From positions 1 through 37,639 of the forward strand of contig JAYPBC010000019.1 of the NCBI GenBank assembly GCA_038124025.1: a stretch of DNA of 37,639 bases. The letters run 5' to 3'. The translations under genes were made by a program, and so were the position numbers. Numbering within the stretch: position 1 is the first letter of the stretch; every line of letters starts with the position of its first letter. The notes beneath the pieces are model-generated. The model was not told the origin of the DNA and made no database searches. It saw nothing but the letters and a program-made list of their open reading frames with translations. Below, piece by piece: positions 17,577 to 26,135 of the stretch. This DNA comes from UBA1275 sp038124025. Its GTDB lineage: Bacteria > Bacteroidota > Rhodothermia > Balneolales > Balneolaceae.

Positions 17577-19038
17577 GGTTTCCAGATAACTTTTGCTGTA
17601 TTCGTTGGTTTGGTTCATCTAACTCAAGGGCTTTTTTCCACCAAATTAATGCCTGCTCTAATTCACCAAATATGTGGTGAACATCACCTTTAAGTTCTAT
17701 CACAGCGGCATTTTCAGGGTTAATTAAAAGGGCTTGTTTAATATTTGAATCAGCCTCGGCTCTGTTATTTCTGTAACGAGCATTGAAATAGGCAGAGCTG
17801 GCCCATCCGTGGGCGTTTTTAGGGTCATATCGAAGCGCGTAACTAAATGAACCCTCCGCGGATTCAAGGTCACCCGCTTCGGCTTGAAGTTCACCAAGTT
17901 GGCGATACCATTCTGATTTTTGTGTACGCTTCCCAGGACTGCGAACGGCCTTTTCAAACCATTTCAATGCCTCATTTTGGTTTTCTAATCCTAATTGTAT
18001 CCGGGCTAACTCGCTTAAAATTTCACCTTGCTGAGGAAAAAGTTCATTCCACTCTAAGGCTAGGTTTTGTCGTTTAGTCAAATTTGCATTCTGTTGTTTC
18101 AATAACCTTAACCATTCTATGGCTTCTTCCGGGCTTGCTGGACTACTACCTTGTTGGAGCTGTGCTAAGAGTAATGAGCTTTCTGGTTTATCTAGTGAAG
18201 TTTTATTCGGCGAAGCTGTGTCAGTAGCCCCATCAACCAGTGCAACTTGAGTAAACTCCGCACCATCAGATTCTGATTTTTTTTCATCTTTGGATGCAAG
18301 CGCGCTGATATTCTCGTCATATGGGAATAAATAACGCATTTCGTTGGCAACCGTTTTCATAGAGTCAGGCATTCCAAGTACCTCAAAATTTCTGTGGAGC
18401 AGCCTAAACCAGTTCTTGTGCCTTTGGCTAAAGGGAAGGATGGGCAGTTCATTGGGCTGAGAGGTAGTGCGGGAATGCTGGTTAGCCGCTCGCTGTAAAG
18501 GGGCTAATATACGTTCACGTATAACCGTATTAGCTTCTACCAAAAAGCCCATCGATCGATGAATTTCTACCAAAAAAGTTAGCGCAGCCCAATGATATGT
18601 GTGTTGACTTAGAACCAATTCCAATTCATTTACGGCGGCCTGATAGTACCCTTTAGCATACAAAATGTGAGCTAATTGAGTTCTATACCATGGGTTCATA
18701 GGTTCTTTTGTTAGGCTATTTTCGGCATAAAACAGAGCATTATCATAGTCGTTTAGCTGAAAATAAGTATCAGCAATGGCGTGTTTTATACCACTCTGAT
18801 TAGGGTCAAGTTCCTCTGCTTGTAGTAGTAGTGTCAGGCCCTCCTCTAGAGATGTATTATTGATTGCAAGCAAGCCCTCTAAATATAGTTTCTGCGTTTG
18901 TATACTAATTTGTTCAGATGAATTGGGTATCAATAGTCCTTCAATGGGCTCATCTTGCGCGGGAAATTGCGCTTTAGCTGGCCAGCTAAAGCATATGAGC
19001 AATAAAATTAGAAGGGATATGGGAGGTCTAAATCGCAA
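17569..19038 (-). CDS. Exported tetratricopeptide repeat protein
   Basis: A 489-residue protein with a signal peptide (SLLILLLICFSWPAKAQ) and TPR motifs in two blocks: about residues 45-180 and 330-485 (for example NAHGWASSAYFNARYRNNRA and LEQALIWWKKALELDEPN). The linker between them is Ser/Gln-rich and of low complexity. It probably scaffolds a complex in the periplasm. No ATG is available: an in-frame TGA lies upstream, and TTG 19038 is the best start, with CTG four codons earlier as the alternative. It is the first gene of the envelope operon. The upstream 257-bp region is shared with the divergent arginine operon. Confidence 0.8.
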   Translation of the reverse strand: MRFRPPISLLILLLICFSWPAKAQFPAQDEPIEGLLIPNSSEQISIQTQKLYLEGLLAINNTSLEEGLTLLLQAEELDPNQSGIKHAIADTYFQLNDYDNALFYAENSLTKEPMNPWYRTQLAHILYAKGYYQAAVNELELVLSQHTYHWAALTFLVEIHRSMGFLVEANTVIRERILAPLQRAANQHSRTTSQPNELPILPFSQRHKNWFRLLHRNFEVLGMPDSMKTVANEMRYLFPYDENISALASKDEKKSESDGAEFTQVALVDGATDTASPNKTSLDKPESSLLLAQLQQGSSPASPEEAIEWLRLLKQQNANLTKRQNLALEWNELFPQQGEILSELARIQLGLENQNEALKWFEKAVRSPGKRTQKSEWYRQLGELQAEAGDLESAEGSFSYALRYDPKNAHGWASSAYFNARYRNNRAEADSNIKQALLINPENAAVIELKGDVHHIFGELEQALIWWKKALELDEPNQRIQQKLSGNHE

Positions 19039-19203
19039 TAGTAACAGGTGTTTAAATAGTTTATTAGGTATGTTTCAAAAAAAATACATCTCAATTGTAA
19101 TTAAAATATCAAAAAGCGTACTTTCTATTCATGCTAATCTCAAAAGTATATCGATCAATTCCAATTCTGGGTAGCCCGGTACGGCCTATCTCTCGGCGAC
19201 GGC

Positions 19204-19243
19204 GGTAATTGTCATTACCCTGAGCGTACATAGTAAACGCTCA
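19204..19243 (+). promoter_or_regulatory. Two adjacent hairpins in the leader of the arginine operon
   Basis: The first is GGTAAT (19204-19209), loop TGTC, ATTACC (19214-19219). The second is a 7-bp stem, TGAGCGT (19221-19227) with ACGCTCA (19237-19243), and a 9-nt loop. They sit in a GC-rich patch (about 19165-19260) within an otherwise AT-rich 257-bp divergent region, 52 bp before the first arginine gene. No T run follows, so they are not a simple terminator. They could be an operator or a structured 5' leader. No classical ArgR box was seen. The remainder of 19039-19295 holds nothing else I can name. Confidence 0.45.
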
Positions 19244-19295
19244 CTCTTCCGCAACTATACTTTCACTCTCATTTTTTACTTTTATTCACTCAGCT

Positions 19296-19943
19296 ATGCC
19301 TATTACCCTACATTATTGTACTTCTTCGCATTATCTATATGCGCAAGCTATTTGTGAACTTATAGAAAAAGCGGCTAAACAACGTGGTACCGGTATCGCA
19401 AAACGAGAGCCGGAATACATTAAAACTAAAATGATCAATGGGAATGCTGTAATTGCCCTTGATGGAGAACAGCTAGCAGGTTTTTGTTATATCGAGGTGT
19501 GGGAGAACAAAAAATATGTCGCAAATTCGGGTCTTATCGTACATTGGGACTACAGGGGACAGGGTCTGGCAAAAAAAATTAAAGCGAAAGCCTTTGAATT
19601 ATCGAAGAAGAAATATCCGGAGGCAAAACTCTTTGGAATTACCACCTCTCTTCCTGTGATGAAAATAAACTCCGATCTAGGATATAAGCCGGTTACTTTT
19701 TCTGAGCTAACTCAGGATGATACATTCTGGAAAGGCTGCCAGAGCTGCCCAAATTATGATATATTAAGCAGGAATAAACATAGCAACTGCTTGTGTACCG
19801 GGATGTTGTATGACCCCAAAAAGCCAAATACCCAGTCGGAAGAGAAAAAAAAACAGAATCTTGAAACATTTTATAGGTGGGTTCGCCTTAAAAAACAGTC
19901 ATTTCTTAATGTTATAAAACCTTCCAAGAAATTAAAATTATGA
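19296..19943 (+). CDS. GNAT-family acyltransferase, probable N-acylglutamate synthase (ArgA-like first step)
   Basis: A 215-residue GNAT protein. The acyl-CoA pyrophosphate loop is DYRGQGLAKK (residues 85-94), preceded by the strand YVANSGLIVH. A Cys cluster, Cys148-x2-Cys151-x13-Cys165-x-Cys167, follows the core and could hold a metal. Its position directly before argG, with an ATGA overlap, together with the lack of argA or argJ in the locus, points to the acylation of glutamate that opens arginine synthesis. Similar GNAT genes beside argG occur across Bacteroidota. Whether the donor is acetyl- or succinyl-CoA cannot be read from this gene; the ArgF' residue 90 favours succinyl. ATG 19296 has no Shine-Dalgarno. 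Confidence 0.8.
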   Translation: MPITLHYCTSSHYLYAQAICELIEKAAKQRGTGIAKREPEYIKTKMINGNAVIALDGEQLAGFCYIEVWENKKYVANSGLIVHWDYRGQGLAKKIKAKAFELSKKKYPEAKLFGITTSLPVMKINSDLGYKPVTFSELTQDDTFWKGCQSCPNYDILSRNKHSNCLCTGMLYDPKKPNTQSEEKKKQNLETFYRWVRLKKQSFLNVIKPSKKLKL

Positions 19944-21184
19944 AAAAAGTAGTATTGGCCTTTAGTGGAGGCTTAGACACCAGTTATTGTGCAATTTATT
20001 TAGCAAAAAATCTTGGATACGAAGTGCATTCTATTGCGGTAAATACAGGTGGTTTCGATGCAGAAGAAGTAAACGAACTAGCTGCTAAAGCTGCTGAATT
20101 AGGCATTGAGCATCATCTCTGTTTGGATGTAGAACATAAATTTTATGATCATGGGATCCGTTTCCTACTCTTTGGTAATGTGCTAAAAAACCATGCTTAT
20201 CCCCTAAGTGTGAGTGCTGAGAGGGTATTTCAGGCGGTTGCTATAGCCGAATATGCAAAAAAAATTGGAGCAGACGCTATCGCTCATGGATCTACTGGGG
20301 CTGGAAATGATCAGGTTCGATTTGATTTGGTCTTCAAGATAATGGCTCCTGAGATGGAAATCATAACACCAATCCGTGATCAGCGATTAAGCCGTGAAGA
20401 GGAAGTTGATTTTCTGAAGTCACATGGAATCGAAAAGTCATGGGAGCGTGCTAAATACTCCATTAATAAAGGACTTTGGGGGACATCCGTGGGTGGTGCT
20501 GAAACATTGACCTCACATTTACCACTGCCCGAATTTGCTTGGCCAAATCCCATTACAAAATCCGAAACGCTCAGGATTGAAATTGAATTTGAGCAAGGCG
20601 AAGCAGTTGGGCTTAATGGTGAGCGGATGAACCCGATTGAGCTCATCAAAGAGCTGGACGCCATAGCTTCATCCTATGGTATTGGACGAAATCATCACGT
20701 AGGAGATACAATTATTGGCATCAAAGGGCGTGTGGGTTTCGAAGCGGCGGCGCCAATGGTGCTGATAGAGGCTCATCGGACTTTAGAAAAACATTGTCTA
20801 GCTAAATGGCAATTGTATTGGAAAGATCAGATGGGCGAATGGTACGGGATGATGATGCACGAAGGTCAGTATTTAGATCCTGTGATGCGTGATATCGAGC
20901 AATTTCTCATATCAACTCAAAAGCGTGTTAGTGGGAAGGTATTTGTTCGATTGCATCCCGGATATTTTGATGTACAAGGAGTTGAATCTCCTTTTGATTT
21001 ACTGCAATCCGAAGCAGGGCAGTACGGTGAAATGAATCAAGGATGGACAGGAGAAGAAGTAAAAGGCTTTACTAAGATACTCTCGAATTCAACCCATATA
21101 TATAATAGTATGGAGAAGGTAAATAACTCGGCGGTAAAACAGGATCAAAACCACCCTGATGCACAGGATGAAGGGAGTGCCTAA
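19940..21184 (+). CDS. argG: Argininosuccinate synthase
   Basis: Condenses citrulline and aspartate with ATP to argininosuccinate. A 414-residue enzyme of normal length. The ATP pyrophosphatase loop AFSGGLDTS is at residues 7-15. Later motifs include AHGSTGAGNDQVRFD and KYSINKGLWG. The C-terminal end beyond about residue 400 is a polar tail (KQDQNHPDAQDEG) not needed for the fold. Overlaps the GNAT gene by 4 bp (ATGA) and abuts argC without a gap. Confidence 0.97.
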   Translation: MKKVVLAFSGGLDTSYCAIYLAKNLGYEVHSIAVNTGGFDAEEVNELAAKAAELGIEHHLCLDVEHKFYDHGIRFLLFGNVLKNHAYPLSVSAERVFQAVAIAEYAKKIGADAIAHGSTGAGNDQVRFDLVFKIMAPEMEIITPIRDQRLSREEEVDFLKSHGIEKSWERAKYSINKGLWGTSVGGAETLTSHLPLPEFAWPNPITKSETLRIEIEFEQGEAVGLNGERMNPIELIKELDAIASSYGIGRNHHVGDTIIGIKGRVGFEAAAPMVLIEAHRTLEKHCLAKWQLYWKDQMGEWYGMMMHEGQYLDPVMRDIEQFLISTQKRVSGKVFVRLHPGYFDVQGVESPFDLLQSEAGQYGEMNQGWTGEEVKGFTKILSNSTHIYNSMEKVNNSAVKQDQNHPDAQDEGSA

Positions 21185-22231
21185 ATGGATAGTTCAACCA
21201 AAGAAACAGATGATTTAAACGAGCTAGATTTCACCGCTATACATGTTGGTATAATTGGGGGAGCGGGTTACACTGCAGGTGAATTGATACGACTATTATC
21301 TACTCATCCTAAGATTGAAAAGCTATTTGTTCAAAGTCAAAGTCACGCAGGTAAGCCTTTCTCGGAAGCCCATCCCGATCTAATTGGTGATCTAACTGGT
21401 CGGTTTGTTCAAAACATACCCGAAAGCTGTGATTTGGTTTTTTTGTGTTCAGGTCATGGAAAAACTAAAGAAGTGTTCGATCAGGCTTGGATACCAACCC
21501 AAGCTAAAGTCATCGATTTAAGTGCCGACGCGCGTTGGGAATTTGCTCAACAGAAACTTAGTAAACGACATCTCTGCTGTGGTAAAGAATTTGTGTATGG
21601 TCTAGCGGAGCTTCAACCCAATACTATTCAAGAAGCCAATTTTGTGGCGAATCCAGGTTGTTTTGCTACAGCTATTCAATTGGCTTTATTGCCATTAGCA
21701 AAGCAAGATAAACTGCATGACCAGGTGCATGTCAGTGCCATCACAGGAAGCACGGGTGCTGGGGCTCATTCTAGTTCTACCACTCATTTTTCGTGGCGAT
21801 CTAATAATGCTTCGGTATACAAAGCATTTACTCACCAACATTTGGGTGAGATAAGGGCTAGTATTTTTAGCTTACAATCGAAGGTTCCCAATATAAATTT
21901 CATCCCTATGAGGGGGGCTTTTACTCGTGGAATATTGGCAGCTTGTTATCAAAAAATAGATGAATCTGAACAGGAAATTAAGGAGTGGTTTATCTCATAT
22001 TACTCGGAGGCACCTTTTGTTCACCTATCGGAAAATCCTATTAGTGTTAAGCAAGTTGTTAATACTAATAAAGCACTTATTCATCTAGAAAAGATTGGGG
22101 ATCAAATACTCATAACCGTAGCTATTGATAATCTGTTAAAAGGAGCTTCAGGTCAGGCCGTTCAAAATATGAACATGATGATGGGATGGGATGAACGGAT
22201 GGGCCTTTCGCTTAAACCTAGCGTGTTTTAA
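21185..22231 (+). CDS. argC: N-acyl-gamma-glutamyl-phosphate reductase
   Basis: NADPH-dependent reduction of N-acylglutamyl phosphate to the semialdehyde. The Rossmann motif is VGIIGGAGYTAGEL (about residues 21-34) and the catalytic Cys is in NPGCFATA. Substrate motifs TGSTGAGAHSS and FIPMRGAFTRGI are present. At 348 residues it is of family size, with about 15 extra polar residues at the N-terminus before the Rossmann motif. It starts one base after the argG stop codon, so it is co-translated in the operon. Confidence 0.96.
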   Translation: MDSSTKETDDLNELDFTAIHVGIIGGAGYTAGELIRLLSTHPKIEKLFVQSQSHAGKPFSEAHPDLIGDLTGRFVQNIPESCDLVFLCSGHGKTKEVFDQAWIPTQAKVIDLSADARWEFAQQKLSKRHLCCGKEFVYGLAELQPNTIQEANFVANPGCFATAIQLALLPLAKQDKLHDQVHVSAITGSTGAGAHSSSTTHFSWRSNNASVYKAFTHQHLGEIRASIFSLQSKVPNINFIPMRGAFTRGILAACYQKIDESEQEIKEWFISYYSEAPFVHLSENPISVKQVVNTNKALIHLEKIGDQILITVAIDNLLKGASGQAVQNMNMMMGWDERMGLSLKPSVF

Positions 22232-22318
22232 CTCGGTTCGCATGAACCAGTGATAGGATTAATGAACATACCAAATTAAAACCTGAAATTTTTCACCTTT
22301 ACTCACTCACTATCACCT

Positions 22319-23149
22319 ATGTGCAACGAAATAAATAATCTAGATAAGCTCCCAAAGGTGGCTATCATTGGTGCCGGTAATTTGGGAGTGGCTATTGCGA
22401 AAGGATTGGCTACATGTATAGGCACGGAATCCATTTGGCTGTGCCGGCGTCATTTGTCTAAAATCGAATCAATGGCTAAAGATGGTTTCAAATTGACCAA
22501 GGATACTACGGAAGCGGTATCGGGAGCAAATTTTGTGTTTTTGTGTGTGCAACCGCATCAACTTCCAGTTATTTTAGACGGATTAAAGACGATTTTAAAT
22601 CCTCAGAAGCAGGTACTTATTTCTACCTTGGCAGGAATGGGTAGTGAACGAATACAGGCGCTGTTACAACAACCATTCCCAATTATTCGTGCTATGCCAA
22701 ATACCGCGGTGGCCATTGGACAGTCAATGACCTGTATCTGTGTCAACAATAAAGTTAGCATGCAAGCGGCCGACCAAGTAAAAGAGTGGTTTGAGACGGT
22801 TGGGGAGGTTATGTTCATAGAAGAAGAACACATGAAAGCGGCTACCGTCTTAGCGGCTAGTGGAATTGCTTTCTTTTTACGTTATATAAGAGCGGCCACG
22901 CAAGGTGGAATAGAATTGGGGTTTGAGGCGGAAGAGGCATTAACAATGGCCACCGCTACGGCTAAGGGAGCGGCTTCTTTGTTGATGGTGCAAGGTAGCC
23001 ACCCTGAAAGTGAAATCGATAAAGTAACTACGCCCATGGGATGTACCATTGCAGGGCTGAATGAGATGGAATATCAAGGACTCAGTTCGGCGGTCATTCA
23101 AGGGCTTAAAAAATCATTTGATAAAATCAGTTCAATAGGTGACTCATGA
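22319..23149 (+). CDS. proC: Pyrroline-5-carboxylate reductase
   Basis: Last step of proline synthesis: reduces pyrroline-5-carboxylate to proline with NAD(P)H. It has the Rossmann motif VAIIGAGNLGVAIA (about residues 14-27), the conserved RAMPNTAVAIGQS and the C-terminal PMGCTIAGLNEME, with Thr-Pro-x-Gly-x-Thr-like spacing. 276 residues, normal length. Placed inside the arginine operon, with an 87-bp leader before it and an ATGA overlap with argD after it. The leader holds a small hairpin, GGTTC-GCAT-GAACC at 22235-22248, and a pyrimidine-rich motif like that before the operon's first gene. Presence of proC here ties proline and arginine supply, which share glutamate-derived semialdehydes. 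Confidence 0.95.
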   Translation: MCNEINNLDKLPKVAIIGAGNLGVAIAKGLATCIGTESIWLCRRHLSKIESMAKDGFKLTKDTTEAVSGANFVFLCVQPHQLPVILDGLKTILNPQKQVLISTLAGMGSERIQALLQQPFPIIRAMPNTAVAIGQSMTCICVNNKVSMQAADQVKEWFETVGEVMFIEEEHMKAATVLAASGIAFFLRYIRAATQGGIELGFEAEEALTMATATAKGAASLLMVQGSHPESEIDKVTTPMGCTIAGLNEMEYQGLSSAVIQGLKKSFDKISSIGDS

Positions 23150-24270
23150 GTATGTTTCCAGTTTATCCGGTATTTGATGTTGAACCAATAAGCGCTGAGG
23201 GGGCTTGGGTGATGGACGCCAATGGTCAGCGGTACCTTGATTTTTATGGGGGTCATGCGGTCATTTCCATTGGGCACAGACATCCACATTATATAAAGCG
23301 GATGAAGGATCAGATGGATAAGATTGCTTTTTATTCCAATTCGGTACCCATAGCCATACAGCATGAATTAGATCAAAAACTAGGACAAATGTCTTGTTAT
23401 CATGATTTTCAGTTATTTTTGTGTAATTCTGGAGCTGAGGCCATAGAAAACGCATTTAAAGTAGCCTCATCGGTCAATGGACGAAGTAAAATCTTAACCT
23501 TCACTAAAGCTTTTCATGGGCGCACCTCTCTAGCGGTGGCGGCTACAGATAATCCTAAATTGGTTTTTCCTGTAAATCAAGGTGCAGACATAGTACGGTG
23601 TGAATTTGGGAATCGTGAGGAGGTGGCAGAGCATCTGGCTAGCGAGGAAATCTGTTGTGTAATTATAGAAGGTATACAGGGTGTGGGTGGAATTATTGAA
23701 TCATCGGACAAATTTTTACAGTTTTTACGTAAAGAATGCACCAATACAGGAACCCAACTGATACTGGATGAAGTACAATCGGGTTTTGGGCGAACGGGGT
23801 ATTTTTTCGCCCATCAATATTCAGGCGTTCGTCCGGATGTCATTACTATGGCCAAAGGTATGGGGAATGGGTTTCCTGTGGGAGGTATTTTGATTGCTCC
23901 TGAAATTGAAGCTTTTCCAGGAATGCTGGGTACCACCTATGGAGGTAATCATTTAGCCTGCGCCGCCTGCCTTGGGGTTTTAGAAGTACTAGAATCGGAG
24001 AATCTAATGGCTCATACTCAGAAAATGGGAGCTTATCTCATAGAGCGACTTTCTTCTTTTGACGGTATTCAAGAGATTCGAGGGAAGGGGCTAATGATTG
24101 GTCTTGAATTTTCTGAACCTATAGCCGAAATGAGAAAAAAGCTGTTATACGAGCAGTTTATCTTTACAGGAAGTTCATCGAATCCAAATACCCTACGACT
24201 CCTTCCACCTTTAACTATTACACAGGCTCAGATAGATTATTTTTTAGACGGGCTAGAACAGGTAATTTAA
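23146..24270 (+). CDS. argD: N-acylornithine aminotransferase (class III PLP enzyme)
   Basis: Transaminates N-acylglutamate semialdehyde to N-acylornithine with glutamate. PLP Lys237 is in TMAKGMGNG and Asp208 in ILDEVQSGFGRTG. The phosphate-binding NSGAEAIENA and the HGRTSLA segments are present. 374 residues, a little shorter than E. coli ArgD (about 406), with a compact N-terminus. ATGA overlap with proC; argF' follows after 10 bp. Confidence 0.95.
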   Translation: MSMFPVYPVFDVEPISAEGAWVMDANGQRYLDFYGGHAVISIGHRHPHYIKRMKDQMDKIAFYSNSVPIAIQHELDQKLGQMSCYHDFQLFLCNSGAEAIENAFKVASSVNGRSKILTFTKAFHGRTSLAVAATDNPKLVFPVNQGADIVRCEFGNREEVAEHLASEEICCVIIEGIQGVGGIIESSDKFLQFLRKECTNTGTQLILDEVQSGFGRTGYFFAHQYSGVRPDVITMAKGMGNGFPVGGILIAPEIEAFPGMLGTTYGGNHLACAACLGVLEVLESENLMAHTQKMGAYLIERLSSFDGIQEIRGKGLMIGLEFSEPIAEMRKKLLYEQFIFTGSSSNPNTLRLLPPLTITQAQIDYFLDGLEQVI

Positions 24271-24280
24271 GCTTATTATA

Positions 24281-25240
24281 ATGGATCACTTTTTTGATGT
24301 TGATGATATTGGGTCTTTAGAACTTGCCTTGGCTAGAGCCCAAATGATAAAAGCTCATCCCCGCAAGGGGTTTATTGAAGGACAAGGAAAAAGTATTGGG
24401 CTACTCTTTTTCAACCCAAGTTTACGAACGCGTCTTAGCTCCCAGCGAGCCGCACAAAATTTAGGCTTGGATGCGGTAGTCCTAGATGTTGGATCGGAGA
24501 GTTGGGAATTAGAATTTTCTGATGGGACCATAATGAATGGTGCCTCTGCAGAGCATATTAAAGAGGCAGCTGCAGTAATGGGAGCTTATTTTGATTTTTT
24601 GGCAATACGTGCCTTTGCATCGCTTGAAGATCGAGACCTGGATTATGCCGAACCTATTCTGACCGCCTTTATGAAATACGCTGGAGTACCTATTATTAAT
24701 ATGGAATCTTCCACAGGACACCCTTTGCAGGCTTTTGCCGATCTAATCACAATTAATGAGTTAAAGAAGACAGAGCGCCCTAAAGTGGTGTTAAGTTGGG
24801 CACCACACCCACGACCCTTACCGCATGCTGTGGCTAATTCCTTTGCCCAATGGATGAACAGAGCTTCAGTAGACTTAGTGATTACCCATCCTGAAGGGTA
24901 TGAATTAGATTCTAAGTTTGTTGGATCTGCTCGGGTAGAAACCAACCAATCTCTGGCCTTTGAGGGGGCCGATTTTGTTTATGCCAAAAATTGGTCCAGT
25001 TATCAGCAATATGGGCAGGTGCTGCATCAGGATGCAGCGTGGATGATAGATCAGCAAAAAATGAATCAAACGAATGATGCCTATTTTATGCATTGCTTAC
25101 CTGTACGTAGAAATGTGATTGTAGGTGATGAGGTCATTGACAGTCCGAAAAGCATAGTAGTTGAACAAGCTGTCAATCGTATAATTTCCATGCAAACAGT
25201 CCTCTGTATGCTTCTCGAACAAAAGTATACTAAATCGTAA
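24281..25240 (+). CDS. argF': N-acylornithine carbamoyltransferase (ArgF', acetyl/succinyl-ornithine type)
   Basis: Carbamoylates an N-acylated ornithine to N-acylcitrulline. The carbamoyl phosphate loop FFNPSLRTR (43-51) replaces the S-x-RTR form of ordinary OTC, and HCLPVRR (271-277) ends the active site. Overall it resembles Bacteroides N-succinylornithine transcarbamylase, with shared blocks WAPHPRPLP, THPEGYELD and YAKNW. The known specificity position is Pro90 in the Bacteroides enzyme and Glu92 in Xanthomonas acetylornithine transcarbamylase; here it is Ala90 (GASAEHIKEA). Published mutants of Glu92 to small residues favour succinyl, so succinylornithine is the likelier substrate (inference). 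319 residues, normal. Lies 5 bp before argB. Confidence 0.93.
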   Translation: MDHFFDVDDIGSLELALARAQMIKAHPRKGFIEGQGKSIGLLFFNPSLRTRLSSQRAAQNLGLDAVVLDVGSESWELEFSDGTIMNGASAEHIKEAAAVMGAYFDFLAIRAFASLEDRDLDYAEPILTAFMKYAGVPIINMESSTGHPLQAFADLITINELKKTERPKVVLSWAPHPRPLPHAVANSFAQWMNRASVDLVITHPEGYELDSKFVGSARVETNQSLAFEGADFVYAKNWSSYQQYGQVLHQDAAWMIDQQKMNQTNDAYFMHCLPVRRNVIVGDEVIDSPKSIVVEQAVNRIISMQTVLCMLLEQKYTKS

Positions 25241-25245
25241 TAGCT

Positions 25246-26049
25246 ATGAAAACAAACCATTCCAATCATAAGAGGTTGTCTGATCATATTCTAATTGTAA
25301 AAATCGGAGGAAGAGTTGCAGAGAATGAGCAGCAATTAGGTGGTATTTTGGATGGTTTGGCAGATCCTAAACAGCCAGTAATATTCGTGCATGGTGGTGG
25401 AAAACAAGCGACTAAAGTAGCAGATGCATTAGGAGTAAAAAGCCAAATGATTGATGGCCGTAGAGTTACAAATTCGGCTATGTTAGACGTTGCAATTATG
25501 GTCTATGGAGGCTTGATTAATAAAAATATTGTGGCGCAGTTAGAGTCGCGGGGGCGAAAAGCATTAGGAATGACGGGTGCAGATATGGGAATCATTCATT
25601 CGGTTAAAAGATCACCGCATCCCATAGATTTTGGATATGTGGGAGATATTGAATCCATTAATACCGAGGAATTGATAGTCTTATTAGAAAGGGGAATTAT
25701 ACCAGTATTGGCCCCTTTGAGTTCTGACGGATCTGGGCAGTTATTAAACACGAATGCCGACAACATCGCAGCCCATGTTGCAAGTGCCTTGGCTGAACAA
25801 AGCTCTTATCACGTTAGCTTGAATTTATGTTTCGACTTAGAAGGAGTTATGATAGACGGGAAGTTATGCCGGAATTTAGATCCCGAAGGATTTTTGGATG
25901 CAAGAGATGATGGGCAGATAAGTGGCGGTATGATACCCAAAATAGAGGTCGGTTTCAAAGCAGCGAAGGCAGGTGTGGACCCCGTACGTATTGTTCACCC
26001 GAGGGATTTGCATGTAGAAGATGCTGGAACTTATTTGCGTTTAGAATAG
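25246..26049 (+). CDS. argB: N-acylglutamate kinase
   Basis: Phosphorylates N-acetyl- or N-succinylglutamate with ATP. Amino-acid kinase fold: VKIGGR (about 18-23), VHGGGKQATK (about 48-57), DGRRVT (substrate side) and NTNADNIAAHVA. 267 residues, normal. No N-terminal arginine-sensing helix of the long ArgB type is evident, so feedback inhibition by arginine at this enzyme is doubtful. 5 bp after argF'; an 86-bp gap follows before argE. Confidence 0.93.
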   Translation: MKTNHSNHKRLSDHILIVKIGGRVAENEQQLGGILDGLADPKQPVIFVHGGGKQATKVADALGVKSQMIDGRRVTNSAMLDVAIMVYGGLINKNIVAQLESRGRKALGMTGADMGIIHSVKRSPHPIDFGYVGDIESINTEELIVLLERGIIPVLAPLSSDGSGQLLNTNADNIAAHVASALAEQSSYHVSLNLCFDLEGVMIDGKLCRNLDPEGFLDARDDGQISGGMIPKIEVGFKAAKAGVDPVRIVHPRDLHVEDAGTYLRLE

Positions 26050-26135
26050 TGGGTTAATTAGTCTAACACCCATTCAAGGGCGCATAAAGTAGTATTTGTT
26101 TAAATAAACTAATAAAAATATATAAACATAAAATC

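Noticed and set aside
19039..19295. ArgR operator or Arg leader peptide
   Set aside because: No ARG-box-like palindrome and no short frame rich in Arg codons were found; only the two hairpins stand out.
26050..26135. Terminator between argB and argE
   Set aside because: The TGGGT...ACCCA pairing is only 5 bp, with a bulge if extended, and no T run follows; the genes are likely co-transcribed.
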